Shown in pieces: positions 1-12,335 of a DNA stretch of 64,000 bases. The notes under the pieces were generated by a model, which searched no databases, was not told the origin of the DNA, and saw only the letters and a list, made by a program, of their open reading frames with translations. Source of the stretch: Agriotes lineatus (taxonomy: Eukaryota; Arthropoda; Insecta; Coleoptera; Elateridae); NCBI GenBank assembly GCA_940337035.1, contig OW679203.1, forward strand, positions 77,391,061-77,455,060. The letters run 5' to 3'. Position 1 is the first letter of the stretch; each line of letters begins with the position of its first letter. A program made the translations under genes and the position numbers.

Positions 1-14
1 TATCATTTTAAAAC

Positions 15-28
15 GGGGGGGGGGGGGG
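15..28 (+). repeat. G14 homopolymer
   Basis: Fourteen consecutive G, close to the window edge. Confidence 0.99.
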
Positions 29-436
29 CAAGCTAATTTAAAATTAGTGTACGAGGGAACGAGTGCAAGAGCTCCTACAAATCAATTACCACCAATCATT
101 ATAACCAGAATAACATTTGCTATTCTAGAAACGAAGTCATTTTAGTCTGCCCCAAAACAATGAAAGACATGGTTAATTCTTGCCTGGTATCAACTAAATG
201 TTTCAGAGGCTTATCGCAATCTCTCTAAAGTAAGGTGACCATTTTTTTTTAAATATAAAACCAGGACATAAATAAGGAAAAGAAATAGTGCCTTAACCAA
301 AAAGTATTTTGGGGTGCATACTCCAGTTTATCAAAATTTAATAGACATTTATATTTATAGTAATTTGTGGTGTTGTATTAATCAACAGAATGTTAATAAA
401 TTGGAAAAATGTTACGTGTATTTATTTATATTATTA

Positions 437-565
437 CCGGGTGACCATAAATGGTTGTGATTTTTTTCTTAGGTTGGTACTGTTTATGTTGGTGGCACTG
501 TAAGTCTATGTCAAATTCGAGGTTAGCAGGTTAGGTTTTGCGTGAGTTTGTGTGAAAACACCCGG
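437..565. mobile_element. Short TA-flanked element carrying the AGGTTAGGTTTT repeat
   Basis: CCGGGTG at 437 and CACCCGG ending at 565, with TA outside both. The interior 490-540 (ggtggcactgtaagtctatg then a GTTAGCAGGTTAGG core) is nearly identical to 31519-31567 and related to 4752-5007. The short terminal repeats leave the limits uncertain. Confidence 0.5.
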
Positions 566-1106
566 TATATAAAACATATTTTGCGACAAAAAATGAAATA
601 TGGGTTAGATTGGTGTAATACGTGGGATTTTGGAATCCAAGTAATGAAGAAACAAGTGTAGTGGTTTAACAAAATGGTTTTAATAAAGAAAGATACATTA
701 GGCAACTACTTAATCTATATTTCTAATTTTACTATTTTTGTGAAGAAGGAATTGATTTTAATAATAATTCGTTTTCCTGAATGTTTGGTAAAATTGACGA
801 TTATTTATTTATTTACCTATTAGCGATATAACAGGACGAACCCAATACAATATCAACTTATACATTAATATAAAACTAAATGCAGCGTTACTTTAAATGT
901 GAAAACTAAAAAAACTGTCCAACTCAGAAAAATATTCATGGCAAAGGCTGAAATAAACACATTAATATAAAATTATATAATTACTAATTTAGTCATTTAG
1001 TTTATCCAGAAAACATCCTGGAATATACCTAGCTTTTTTTTTAATTTCAGGAAGGCGAAATAAAAAATCTTTTGATAAAATAAATAATTTTTGTGTTTGT
1101 GTTTCT

Positions 1107-1202
1107 AAACCAGTACAATTCGTGTACTGGTTACAATTCACAACTAATCAAGGCCAAGAACCAAAAAACCAGTACCGTACTGGTAAAACCAGTACGAATT
1201 GT
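1107..1202. repeat. Cluster of GTACTGG palindromes
   Basis: CCAGTACA/TGTACTGG at about 1111-1131 and ACCAGTACCGTACTGGT at about 1170-1187. An outer pair, ACCAGTACAATTCG against ACCAGTACGAATTGT, spans the cluster. Confidence 0.75.
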
Positions 1203-1734
1203 CACCTTACTCTAAAGCTGCCCACAACTAGTTGCGAAATGCCTAAACACAAGAGTTTTGACTTCCATGAAGAAGATTTCAAACAACTCTTAAACAGACT
1301 CAGTAAAGAACACTAAAATATATTTTTGTAATCATGTAGGAACATTTTGAGAATCATCAAGTATTTGCCAATTAACATTCTCTATTTTAGAAATTCTAAA
1401 AAAAATATGAACCTCCATTACCAATTTATTTGTACTTCCTGGTTACCTCCCGTTTCGAAGTAGTTCAGTGCGGTAGATAAAATGCACCGACTTGGCCTGG
1501 ATTACAATAAAATACTTTGAGCGAATGATGGGCCATTCAGTTACAGTATACAACAGTTTCTTATTACATTACTATGTATGGAAATGGTGCAGATCGAGTT
1601 AACATCCTGCGAAAGGAAATATTTTATCATCGAAATCGATGTCCCAACTCAAGATACTCGTCTTCAACATTGCAAACGATCTATTTATTAAACAAGTATT
1701 TAGTTTCTGCTCACTCCACGGAAATGAAAGCCCC

Positions 1735-1930
1735 AGATCAATACCGACTGGAAACAAGGCCTCAGCGCTCCGGGTCGACATTATTACATGTAGGTAGAAT
1801 TGCCCAATGATTGAATTTACTACGTCTCGAGCCTCCAATCAAGCCTCCAGGCTTGAACTGGACAGTTCTACCTACCTGTGCTGACGTCAGGGCGGAGCAC
1901 TGAGGCCTAATTTCGGTATTGCCCAGATCC
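1735..1930. repeat. Imperfect hairpin, possible MITE
   Basis: GGCCTCAGCGCTCCG (1758) pairs with CGGAGCACTGAGGCC (1893), and inside it ATGTAGGTAGAATTG pairs with CAGTTCTACCTACC. Flanks AATACCGA / TCGGTATT extend the stem. A CG-containing CGTCTCGAGCC lies in the loop. Confidence 0.7.
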
Positions 1931-2470
1931 ATGTGACTTGAATGAAAACATCTAGTGTGATATACTCACACAACTTACTTTTATAGCGATCTTATAATTA
2001 GGCAAAAATTTGATTTTTAATTTTTAAGCATTTGTCAAAGATCTTCAAAAATTAGAAATTCTACAAAAACTGTACAAAATAGAACGTTAGTTGAATAGAC
2101 AAATTTTCTCTAAAATTTTAAGCTAAATTCAAAAATGTTGTAATATAGCGGGTGTTCTATTTAAAATAGGAGTTATTAAAAAAATAGGAAAGAAAACAAA
2201 AGAAACCCATTTTAAAAGTATTCAACTGGAATATCACCTATCTCACAACAATACACATTAAAAATTTAATAAAATTGTAAAGTTTGAAAAAAATCGTTAG
2301 AGCCGTTTTTGAAAAAATCCAAAAAAACTGAAAAATCACAAGAGTAAACACCTACTTCCGGTTATACGATTTTCTTCAAAAGCTTCCTGTGGCATTTACA
2401 TAGTACACACAACTTACATATGAAGTTTCAACGCCGTACCTCTTTTCGTTTTTGATATATTCTGTTCACA

Positions 2471-2501
2471 GGCAGACAGACACACAGACAGACAGACAGA
2501 C
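2471..2501 (+). repeat. CAGA microsatellite
   Basis: CAGACAGACACACAGACAGA and further units, imperfect. Confidence 0.9.
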
Positions 2502-2717
2502 CAATGAACAAAAACATGTTTTTTGCGTTCAGGAGACTCGAAAACGTGAAGATTTGTTGAAAACTCAACTTAGAATTTTTGGAGTAAATCCAATACTTCC
2601 TTTATCGTAAAAGGACGTAAAAATAGAAATGGATTTAGAATATGCTTAACTAATTTTAGAATTGAACACCGTCGCTCCGTTCTTCTAATAATTTGTATAT
2701 AATTAAAGATATTAATC

Positions 2718-2935
2718 AATAGTGGAGGTGGCTCAGAGGTAAGAGTCTCTGATTCTGGGCCAGAAAATCTGAGTTAAAACCCCAGGAACTGCAACGGCCA
2801 TCAATATCTTGTGTCGACTTCACTGCGATTCACTAATATGGCTTTGGCAGCCGTGGGGCCTTAATGCTTGAATTGATTCAAACAGGAAGAGGCCGATGCT
2901 CCTGCAGTAGAGATGTTAACAACAAAAAGGTTGAC
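2718..2935 (+). mobile_element. Possible tRNA-derived SINE
   Basis: GGTGGCTCAGAGGTAAGAG fits a tRNA A box, and GAGTTAAAACCCC about 45 bp downstream resembles a mutated B box. A unique body follows, ending in A-rich sequence near 2930. I saw no clear target duplication and no second copy in the window. Confidence 0.5.
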
Positions 2936-4730
2936 AAAAACAAAGCTATTAAAGAACATTATGAATAGCTGTAGCCTCAGAAAATTAGCCTTTCAAATAC
3001 CATATCTTGCGTGGGGACCTATCGTGTTTTCAAACTAAGTAGGGTGGGGGGCAGAGTTTAGCTCCCCTTCCTATATTACTTAGATACTCTAGTGAAACTT
3101 GCTGGGTAGTTGATCAAACTTTATCATGAGTAGTTACTCTCAAACAATTTTTTAATATTACTTGACTACTTGACACCTACTAACAGAACAACGGCTATTT
3201 ATTTCTTAAAATTTTGTTACCAATACTTAATTTGAATATATTAAAATTAAAATAATAAGCTTTCCATTTAAGAAAATACAGGGTGTTGAACTTAAATTGT
3301 ACAAAATCATATTTCCTTTTGTTATTAATCTCTAGAATAAAGAAAATAGCTTACAGAAGCCCTACTAATGATATTTTTTAGGAACCAAGTAGTTCAGAAT
3401 CTTTTTCGCCCATTTTGACAAATATGACACCATTGTTCCACTTGAATAAAATTATTTGCAGCATCCTAAATAATAAAAAGTTACACCTAAAACTGAAGTC
3501 ATAATAACAATTATTCTTTTATTTTCCTATACCAAGAATATTTTAGTGTTCGCATTTTTGTTTAAATATTGAATAAAAAAAAACATTTCACACTCACTAC
3601 TTTTGTTAAACTATTACCAGAATTGAGATAGAAGAACGATTGGCAAAACGCTGAGTTCGTATATCTAAAAATGACACGGTCCCATTACGGAAGTCGTTTG
3701 TTACATAATTGAATTTAGTTTGAACTTATAATCTCTTGATATGCACCAACAAACTACATTAATTCTTTTAGCACTTTTCGTTGCATATGAACCAGTGGAC
3801 ACATAATTTTCCAAGTGTAATATAAAATTTGTCTGAATGATGTTTTTTATCACGATTGTTACACATTTGTGTAGATTGGTAATATTTAATGCAACATTTT
3901 CTTATTCTTTTTTTACTGAACTTCACTATGGCTTTACGGTTAACAAGTCTAAGAAAGTTTCAAGATTCTCCCATTAGTTTTTTCAAGTCGCCTTTTGAGC
4001 TTTCTATAAAAACAACATACGTATAACAGTAACGGTGAATCATTGAGTACTACAAGTAACCTTTGTTTCTGTAAATTGTAAATTTTAGTTTGTCAACCTG
4101 CCAAAACTCCCCTCGACACCGTTCTAAATGACTCATGCAAACAGTCACTTAGCTAGTTTTACTTCGATTCGGAAACATGCAAAACGCTCGTTTTACCATC
4201 CCACAGTTTTAAAGTTGGACAATCGGTGAAAAACTCGCCGTCATCACGTACACCCCTCAGGGGTGGCTTCCCAATCTTTCAGATGCATGAGGGAGATAAA
4301 GTCGCTGTTGCATAGTCACGACACGTCCATAAAGTCGATCGCATTTCAAAGGCGCGAACGCTGAAAATTACAAAATAATTTCCGGTTCGATATGCAAAAC
4401 CAGAAGAAATCCACGCAAGTTAATTACAGTGGTAATTACCTGTCGCTGTTCATCCCAAAATTATTAAACCTGCCACGCCTTGAAATTACGAGGTGCAGCC
4501 GTGCCTTGTGACAAGGTGGTTTGTCTTTCGAGGGTCATAATTTTTGTAGATGCATTAATATTTTGTCGGCTTTCAGGTATTTTTAAAACCCATCAGTTCT
4601 CGAGCACTATTTTAGACTTCTCAGATTACAATATGTGCTTTGCATACAGAAATTAAAAGACTTGCGTACAGGGTGTTGTACAATACTTATTCGTTAATTT
4701 CCTACCGGTAGTTTTTTCTGAATTAAAATT
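2936..4730. other. Gene-free stretch with possible conserved non-coding part
   Basis: No gene seen. Single MITE-like ends (CAGGGTGTTGAAC at 3281, CAGGGTGTTGTAC at 4669) lack partners. The part 4080-4560 is more balanced in composition than its surroundings and has homeodomain-like TTAATTAC/GGTAATTAC words, so it could be regulatory; this is only an impression. Confidence 0.3.
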
Positions 4731-4751
4731 TCAGTTATATTTTGATTTGTA

Positions 4752-5007
4752 ACAAGAGATCAATAAAAAAACCAATTAGGGTAGGCTGCGATATGTGTTA
4801 TATGTTTGGCAGTACTGAAGTGTATTGTCAGTCTATGTCAAATTCGAGATTAGTAGGTTAGGTTTTGTTTGTTGTTTGACACAGACTGACGTAAAACTTA
4901 ACCTGCAAATCTCGAATTTGATATATACTGACAATACACTTCAGTACGGCCAAACGTACAACACATATCACAGCCTACCCTAATTGGTTTTTATATTGAC
5001 CTCTTGT
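4752..5007. mobile_element. 256-bp hairpin MITE with TA duplication, nested
   Basis: Ends ACAAGAG and CTCTTGT flanked by TA (4750-4751, 5008-5009). The whole length folds, centred on GTTAGGTTTTG. The unbroken partner arm at 5604-5625 shows the empty site TTTGTATTTGG, exactly what removal of the hairpin and one TA would leave. Confidence 0.88.
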
Positions 5008-5030
5008 TATTTGGTACGCTATAGAATATA

Positions 5031-5589
5031 CAGTGTGTCCCAGAATTGAATTACAAGAGGTGCGATGGACTTAACATTTTTGAATTTTATTTTAAGATTG
5101 TGGGATTAGGTCCTGCTTGGTCTGAAGGGAATTTTAAGAATATTTTCAGTTTTTGAAAAAACAAATCGGCCGTGACAGTGAAACGAAAACTAATTTCTTT
5201 TCACGTAAACTTCCCTTTTTGTTCATGATACGGCAAAATTTTACCAAGAAAAGTTGTTCACAATGAGAAATTATGAGAGGTTACAGATAATACAACACAA
5301 TTTATTTTGACTAATTTAAAAAAATTACGGTGTAATCTAAGTAGGTATATCTTTCTGAAATTTTGTATAGGGCCATAATTTCTCATTATGAACAGCTTTT
5401 CTTGGTAATATTTTGCCGCATCATGAACAAAAAGGGTAGTTTACCTGAGAAGAAAATAGTTTTCGTTTCACTGTCAGGGCCGATTTGTTTTTCAAAAGCT
5501 GAAATTTCCTTCATATCACAATCTTAAAATAAAATTCAGAAATTGATAGTCCATCGCACCTCTTGTAATATTAATCCTGGGACACACTG
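5031..5589. mobile_element. 559-bp foldback MITE, CAGTGTGTCCC ends, TA flanks
   Basis: CAGTGTGTCCCAGAATTGAA pairs with the inverse of the right end ...CTGGGACACACTG. The arms pair for about 240 bp with scattered mismatches. TA at 5029-5030 and 5590-5591. No coding sequence. Confidence 0.85.
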
Positions 5590-5634
5590 TATATACTATA
5601 GCGTACCAAATACAAATCAAAATATAACTGAATA

Positions 5635-6381
5635 CGAGGGTTACTATTTTTTCAACCTCTGATTCAATGGAAATACAAAACAAGAATGAATATGAAATAT
5701 CTATTGCATAGAAAATGTAAGAACATTACAGCTACATTTCTACATAATCGCCATTTCGATTAAGGCACTTATCACACCGTGGAATGAGCTTTTTAATACC
5801 CTTTTCAAAGAAGGTTGCCGCTTGATCACTCAGACAACTGTACACATTGGTTTTCAGCTTCTTCTTTAAACTTTCTGCACCATTCTCACACACAGCCGTT
5901 CCTCATAAGCTGTACTCATCTGAAGATACATTTTGACTGCATTATGCCCTTCAGAGTGTATTTCTTCAACCTGAAGAAATAGAATTAAGGCTTATTGCGC
6001 CTGCCAAGTGTAACTTTCGCGCCGTAAGCCGTAATTTGTTCTCTTCCGAAGGCATAAACTCTCAAGGGCATAATACAGGCAAAATTCATCGTCAGATGAG
6101 CGCAGTTTATGAGGGCCGCTATTTTGAGAGAATGGTGAAGCAAGTTTAAAGAAGAAGTTGAAAACCAACATAAACGGTTGAATGAGTGAACTGGCGGTAG
6201 CTTTCTTTTATGAGGGCATGGAAAAGCTCGTGTCACTTTGTGATAGGTGTCTTCATTGAATGGGGATTATGTAGAAATGTAGCTGAGAGATTATTTACAT
6301 TTTCTATACAATAAATATTCCATATTCATTAATGTTCTTTTATTCCCGTTGAATCGGAGGTTAATAAAAAAGTAACCCTCG
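5635..6381. mobile_element. Tail-to-tail mariner-derived hairpin element
   Basis: Ends CGAGGGTTACTATTTTTTCA and its near-inverse (AAAGTAACCCTCG), TA on both sides (5633-5634, 6382-6383). The left arm on the minus strand reads FFEKGIKKLIPRCDKCLN, NGDYVEM and stop, the mariner transposase C-terminus. The right arm on the + strand reads a diverged copy (FFYEGMEKLVSLCDRCL). Deeper in each arm is a mariner N-terminal helix region, so both arms are internally deleted mariner copies joined as an inverted pair. Confidence 0.82.
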
Positions 6382-6419
6382 TATATACAAATCAGCACTA
6401 CAGGCTGTGTAGACCCGTG

Positions 6420-9400
6420 GCTTCTAGTTTTTCTACTTCCTTTCCCCATTCCTTCTCATTCTTTGCTTTTTCTTTCGAGTCTTCGATTCCTATACAGCTA
6501 TGTTTTCCTTGGTCGACCCCTTCTTCTATTCCCATCCTCACCATGCGTTCTAGCTCCATACATTTCTCATTCCTGCAATGCTTTCAAATTTTTTTCTCAA
6601 TATTCCTCGCGCCCAGATATCAACTTATTGGAACCTTTTTTGTTCATTATCAAAGTTTCGCATTTATACAGCTCAGTGGGTCTAATTATTACAGTTCTGT
6701 AAATTCGTAACTAAACTTGAGACATCTTCAGATATCATCATTGTTCTTAGCACCCAGTAGGCCCTACCTCCCTTTGCTATTCTTTTGTCAATTTCCTTCT
6801 CTTCTTCACCTTTAACTTTTTCGAAGCTGTATTCTATTTTCATTTTTAACGATGTCTCTTCGTCCACTTTCATTTCTAGATATTTTGATTTTTCTTCTGC
6901 CTTTCTTTTTATCTAATGGTCCGAATGTCCTAATTAATTATCATCTTGATGCGGCCAGAAGTACTATGTCGTCAGCATAAGCCATACATTGGTGTGTGCA
7001 GCTGTAATGCCCTAGTGTAAATATTCCGCTCCCTCTAAGTATCACATCCAAAACTATCTTGAAAAGTACTTGCCTTAATCCTCTTGCTACCTGGAATTTG
7101 TATGATAAGCTACCCTCTATTGTAACTCTGTTCTGTGTGTTTGTTAGTGTCATTTCCACCATATTTATAATTTTTGCAGGGATACCTAGCTTCCTCATGA
7201 CTCCATACTGGCTAGTGGCGTTTTCTTCTAATTGTGTCATAAGCTTGTTTAAAATCAATGAACCCTCCTTGGTACTATAATGATACTGGGTGGAACAGTA
7301 TGGAAGGTGTGACAAGCAGGAGACAGGCAGTAATGTTGAGGGACGTTGAGATTCCTCATCTCGGAAAACTTGAGGACACTGGCGATGATGGAAGTTGTTT
7401 TAGCCGGAGAGTCGCCACTATATAATGATACTGGGTAGTACACATTATATTAGATTGGATATCATGCAATTAGTGCTTGGCTATAAAAAGTCGTTTGTAT
7501 GTGAAACGTGGTTATGTGATCAGAACAGTACTCGCCCACTCGCCTATTTGACGTTTATTAAGATGGCCTATTAGGTTTATGGCTTAACACCTTGTTCACC
7601 ACATCTAGAAGTTACAGTTTTTGCAATTTGTCCTATACCCTTTCTTATATGTGGGGCAAATTATGCTACTCCAAGCCTCTGGCATCTATTCTTCCCTCCA
7701 TATCTTTTGTATCACTTTATAAATGCGCAACTATAATAACCCCCCTTTTTGTTGTATTACTTGGGTCTGTATATTATTGTCTCCTGTTTATTACTTTATT
7801 TATTTCTTCTTCTGTTGGAGCTTCCACTCGTTCTTCCATTTTATTGATTGTCTCCTTTTCATCTATGTGGTGTTCTCTCTATTATGTCTACACCTCCATT
7901 TCAAAATTTTTGGACATATTTTTCCCACCTTGTTAAAACACGTTGACCGCCATGTGAAGCACGAGTGCATCGCATGGCTCCTTAATATATGGGCCACGCC
8001 ACTCACATGTGTTTCGCATGTTACTTTCACTCTAGGCCACGCAGCTCACATTTGCGCTGCACTATAGTCGTATTCTTATGAGAGATTAAGGAGTATGGCC
8101 TGGGAAACAAAACCTATGTGTTGGCCCGGCTCTAGATTAAATTTAAGACATTTTATACCTTATTTATAACATTTTTGACATGTATAAGCAAAAACGTTGT
8201 GGCCCCAGATATTCGAAAAATTTTTACTTATACGGCGGTCAACGTGTTAACTTCAATGGATTGTTCCCTGTCAGCATTCAATCTTTACCTCTATAGTACT
8301 GAGATGCTTGTCGGTAGGTCTGCTTACATTTTTTAGCTTAGTTTTGTTCACAAAGTGTTCTCCTATAGGGAACAGTTTTTTCTCTATCGCTTCGATTTTA
8401 CTTTTCGGCAAATGCTTCCCCTTGTTCTCCGTTGCGTCGTCGAACATTTCATTTTGATTCTCATAATTAGTGCTTCTCTGTAATTATCGTCAAATCAGTT
8501 TACCTTTGTTTCCAACACAATATTGAACTACTTCTTTCATTGCTGTTTCATTCTGTTTTCTCTATCATCTTGTATGTTTCTTGTAATTTATTCCACAAAA
8601 CTGGTTAATATGTCATCGCATCTTAATTTAATTATATTTCTTTATCAGTTTGCTTTTAATTCGTTGCTTTAGTATAATTAGCCTGTTTAAATTCCATTAT
8701 TACCAAGGTGTGATCAGACTCTGCATTTGCTTCTATATAACTTCTAACGTCCGTGACTGCTGTTGCATATTTTCTTTTTACTAACATGTGGTCGATCTAC
8801 GTTTCCATCTGCTCTCACTCAGGTTTTCTTGTGGTTATTCTTATGGTCGAAGTAGGTTGACATTATTCTCATATCATCTTCCATCGCAAATTCTGTAAGC
8901 ATTGTTCCGTTTTCGTTATTGTTCTCATTTCTACTTTTAGTACCATCGGGAGCATAGAAGAGTGAACAGCTTCTATACATATGCTGAGGCTGAGCGATAT
9001 TTTAATGTTGTGATACGGACTCTATAATTATTTGCGCTCCAAGAATACTAATAAATAAGTTGGATTGAAACATCTTAAACTTCAAGTTGAAAAACGAAAT
9101 ACAAAATTTATTTTTGAAAATTATAAAGGTTTTCTATGCTCCCGGTGGAACTTGTTATTTTTCTATATATCGGTTTATTTCCTACCTTCGCGTTCAGATC
9201 TATTATCATTTTTATATGTCAAAACTTGGCATTTTATTAAATGCTTCTTCTGATTCAGCATAGAAATCGCCCTTAACTTCTAGATTTTTCATTTCAAACG
9301 AGGCGTGGGCATTTATTGTGCTCTAATTCTTATACTGCACAACCGGTCTGACATTCCCTCAAAGCCCACCACAGATTCATTCATATATTTGCTGACGAGG

Positions 9401-9600
9401 AAGCCCACTTCAAAGTATTTATTTTCACCTCCACTATTACATTTCGTTTTCCCTTTCTGTTTGGTTTCTTGAAGTTAACACGTGTTTCATAACCTCCACC
9501 AAATATTTTAGCGCTTCTTCTATAAAAGTTCCTCCTACGTTGCATTGTTTCTTGTTTTTTTCGTCGTATCCATGCTCTTTGCCAATTATGTCATATTCCT
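6420..9600 (-). mobile_element. Decayed non-LTR retrotransposon (CFDP2/RTE-like endonuclease-reverse transcriptase)
   Basis: Read on the minus strand from high to low coordinate. Endonuclease pieces about 9480-8650: GFLVSKYMNESVVGFEGMSD, then DLNAKVGNKPIYRK, TEFAMEDDMRIMSTYFDHKN and AESDHTLV (catalytic S-D-H). Linker 7840-7590: VEAPTEEEINK and MPEAWSSIICPTYKKGYRTN. Reverse transcriptase 7270-6950: FIDFKQAYDTI (motif A), VMRKLGIPAKIINMVEMTLT, and YADDIVLL (catalytic box). Thumb/3' part 6900-6680: IAKGGRAYWVLRTM. All parts are in the expected order but broken by stops and frameshifts. A foreign segment of about 300 bp (7275-7595) separates motif A from the linker, with TATAATGATACTGGGT near both sides. 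Inactive. Confidence 0.85.
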
Positions 9601-11572
9601 TCCAGCCTCCTCTTCATTTACCAGGTTTTTCTTCTACTGGTCGATGCTCGCCTTTCTTCTTACCATCTCCACTCTCGTCCATCTATGATTAATTTCTGAT
9701 ATCTAGTTTTTGTTAACCTCCCATCTTTTCTTTCATATTCAGCTCTTTTCCTAATAAGTTTTTGAATTTTCCTTTTTTTGAATATTTGATCATGGTTTAT
9801 GTATATCTTCCCCCCAGTTAGGTTTCTCAATTTGTTCTCACTTATTTTTCCCGTTATTAAAAGCTACTAAAAGTTTCCTCTCCTAGCTTAAATGCTGACT
9901 TTACAGGTACTTGTATTTCCAACTTTGGTTTGATGACACTCTTAATTTCTTCCTTTAACCTACTGGGGTCGTTTATGCTAATTTTAGACCTGTTACTACG
10001 ACGTTATTCTGACGTTCCTTTTATCCCAATATTCTGTTTTATTCTTTCCTATTGTTACACTGTAATACGAGTATAAAGTACGGTATTAATGTAAGAGATA
10101 GGTAATGAGACACCGGAATATTTTACCAAATAAAGGGATATGAATACTTTTCTCGAATATCAAATACAAATTACTTCGAGCATAGCTTTGCAAGTTGAAA
10201 TAAAAACTGCCTTGTACTTACATTAATATGTTATTTAAACAATTAGGAGTTTCGAGCGATCAGTTAATGACAATTATAAAAATGAAAATTTGTAGCTGAC
10301 AATTCGCATTAAGTACATTGCCTCAACGTGTTGGCAGGGACATTTTCAACTGTTGCAAATCTCTGTTGAGATATTTCAACGGAGCTGTCTCTATTTCAAA
10401 GACGAATTAATGTTTTTTACCTTTTTGCAATTGTTGAAATAATTATAGTTCTGCAGTTTGAGACAATCCCTTTACAAGCAGTCAATCCCCATTTTCTGTA
10501 TTTTAACCCATTAAAGATGTAAACAGTTCTACGGAAAATGTTAAATCCTATTCAGGTCAATAACATTTTACATACGATGTCTCGCTTAATAATCTATGAT
10601 GTTAAGGAGGGGTGCTTGCAGGAACGGTAAAAGATTTTGAGGATTCTCTAAAACTTACATTTCTATCAAATCAAACGCTTGAACTGTTATGTCTCCCCCC
10701 TTCCTCGTAGCAATTTTTTAAGTTTAGATTTTCTTAAAACAATAAACCAACATAGTATTTGTTATATGCCTCGGAATACGCAAATAACACATCACATATA
10801 TGCGATACTTTTAATATGTGCCTGTTTGAATACAGTAATTTAAAAATAATTCTTAGATTTTCAGTTCTATAAAACAGAAAAGTTCCTGCATCTTCACCAC
10901 CATATGATTATAAATAAAACGGAGAGGACGAGTCTTTCGATATGGTAGACCACCATATAAAACAAATGCCCAACGAGTATTTGTAGCAGGTTCGGCATCG
11001 ACCACCGTCCAAACAGACCATAACCGCACATTGGCCACTACGATTCAGTTACGCTTGATTTGCAGCAGACGGTGTGGTCATGTTTGCCGTTTTGAGAACA
11101 GCCATTTATTTAATTACCCCGAAGCAGCACCGCGCCCCTTTTGCCCTGCACGCCCGTAGTTTTCGCAGTTCTGCAATTTTTACAGACACGAACTTTATAA
11201 ACCGGCGGAAATTAGAACGTGTTGCTTCGCGTGGAAGCGCGTGCTACATTCACATTATGGCTTCAACAACTGCTGGAAGTGGATATGTGCAGGTCATGTT
11301 AATCCCCTGAAACTTTTTCCACTTGCCACATGTTCATGAACATGAGTTTGTTATTGAATTCCAAGAACGGGCATTTGCGAAAATGAGGAAGGTATAGTCA
11401 ACACTTGTTTACTAGTGTTAGATGATTGGATAAAGGGATGGGGATTATCAGTGGTCAGCTAATTATAATATTTTCTATTACTATCAATATATTCTCATTT
11501 CAACTACTACCATACTTTACAAAATGTGGAAACATGCTTTCATATGCTTCATAATGAGTATAATGGCATGTA
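9601..11572. other. Gene-free stretch
   Basis: AT-rich, with no repeat or coding pattern recognised up to about 10850. 11040-11330 is GC-richer, with TTTATAAACCGG and an ATG-led MASTTAGSGYVQ frame that could be a first exon, but nothing supports a partner exon. Confidence 0.3.
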
Positions 11573-11966
11573 TCAAATGGTCGATCTAGTTCCTATAGTG
11601 TGTTTGATCGGATAATTGGGATTCGCTTCATCCTTTCTCCACATTTCCAAGTGACCATGTTCATCACATATGTACAAAAAGGGGTCAACATCCAAGAATA
11701 CGCTGGCCGTGAGTAACATCTTGTCCGGTGCAGCCACTTTTCCGTCGCTACGAAACATGGAACTCGCTTTCTATTGATTTCGCAACATGCCCGCTACATG
11801 CACGCACTTTGCTGAATCCGTAAGTCAAACACGTTCCTCTGCATTCTGCATTCGCCGCTCGACCAAATACGGAAACGTTCCTTTTCGGGTGCTCGGTACA
11901 CCAAGAGATATCAATCAATGGGGAATTAAGGCCAAGTTCTAGCAGTAGCAATGGTCGTCTATGCAT
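11573..11966 (-). pseudogene. Possible Tc1-like transposase remnant
   Basis: Two minus-strand frames. One starts HRRPLLLLELGLNSPLID and contains WCTEHPKRN, resembling the Tc1/Tcb1 'RRPLL...WC-x-ER' region. The next reads FLDVDPFLYICDEHGHLEMW, RKDEANPNYPIKHTIGTRST, resembling the 'SDESRF...VWR' region. The piece between them does not fit, so this is a loose call. Confidence 0.3.
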
Positions 11967-12335
11967 CGCTAAACGTTACCGTTCGATTCCGTTGGCATGG
12001 AACGCGCACGGATTATTAATTACATATCTTCTAATCGTATAGTATTGTATTGTATGGTGGACATAAATAGTTTCCACTCTAATTGGGTTCTTGGATAAAA
12101 ATTTTGTTTAGCTGCCACCACGTACATTAACAACGGATTCGTAACGCACTATAGTTAGGTACTTTTTGATAATAACATCATGACAGTCGTTAGTGGAGTT
12201 GGAAGTCCCCATAAATGTATAGCGACGCCTATAATTGGCCTAACGGCTGTTGGCTGAGTACGAAATAAATAAATAAGCTGTCAATTATTCCATAGGCCGT
12301 AAGTACTTTCAATAAGTTCTCCCAAAGATTTAAGT

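Larger units (their letters stand above)
4731..5632. mobile_element. Palindromic element containing two nested hairpins
   Basis: Outer arms TCAGTTATATTTTGATTTG (4731) and its inverse ending at about 5631. The left arm is interrupted by a 256-bp hairpin (4752-5007); the right arm is not. The central 5031-5589 segment is a long hairpin with TA-CAGTGTG ends. It may be the core of the same element or an insertion at its centre. Confidence 0.75.

Noticed and set aside
2722..2790. True tRNA gene
   Set aside because: The A box is good but the T-loop region is mutated and the acceptor and anticodon arms do not fold; better read as a SINE head.
6941..7315. 124-residue minus-strand frame as an independent gene
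   Set aside because: It is the reverse-transcriptase part (YADD box) of the decayed LINE, preceded by a frameshift from the FIDFKQAYD motif.
7592..8067. Two hydrophobic + strand frames of 114 residues
   Set aside because: They are the antisense of the LINE linker region; the meaningful reading is on the minus strand.
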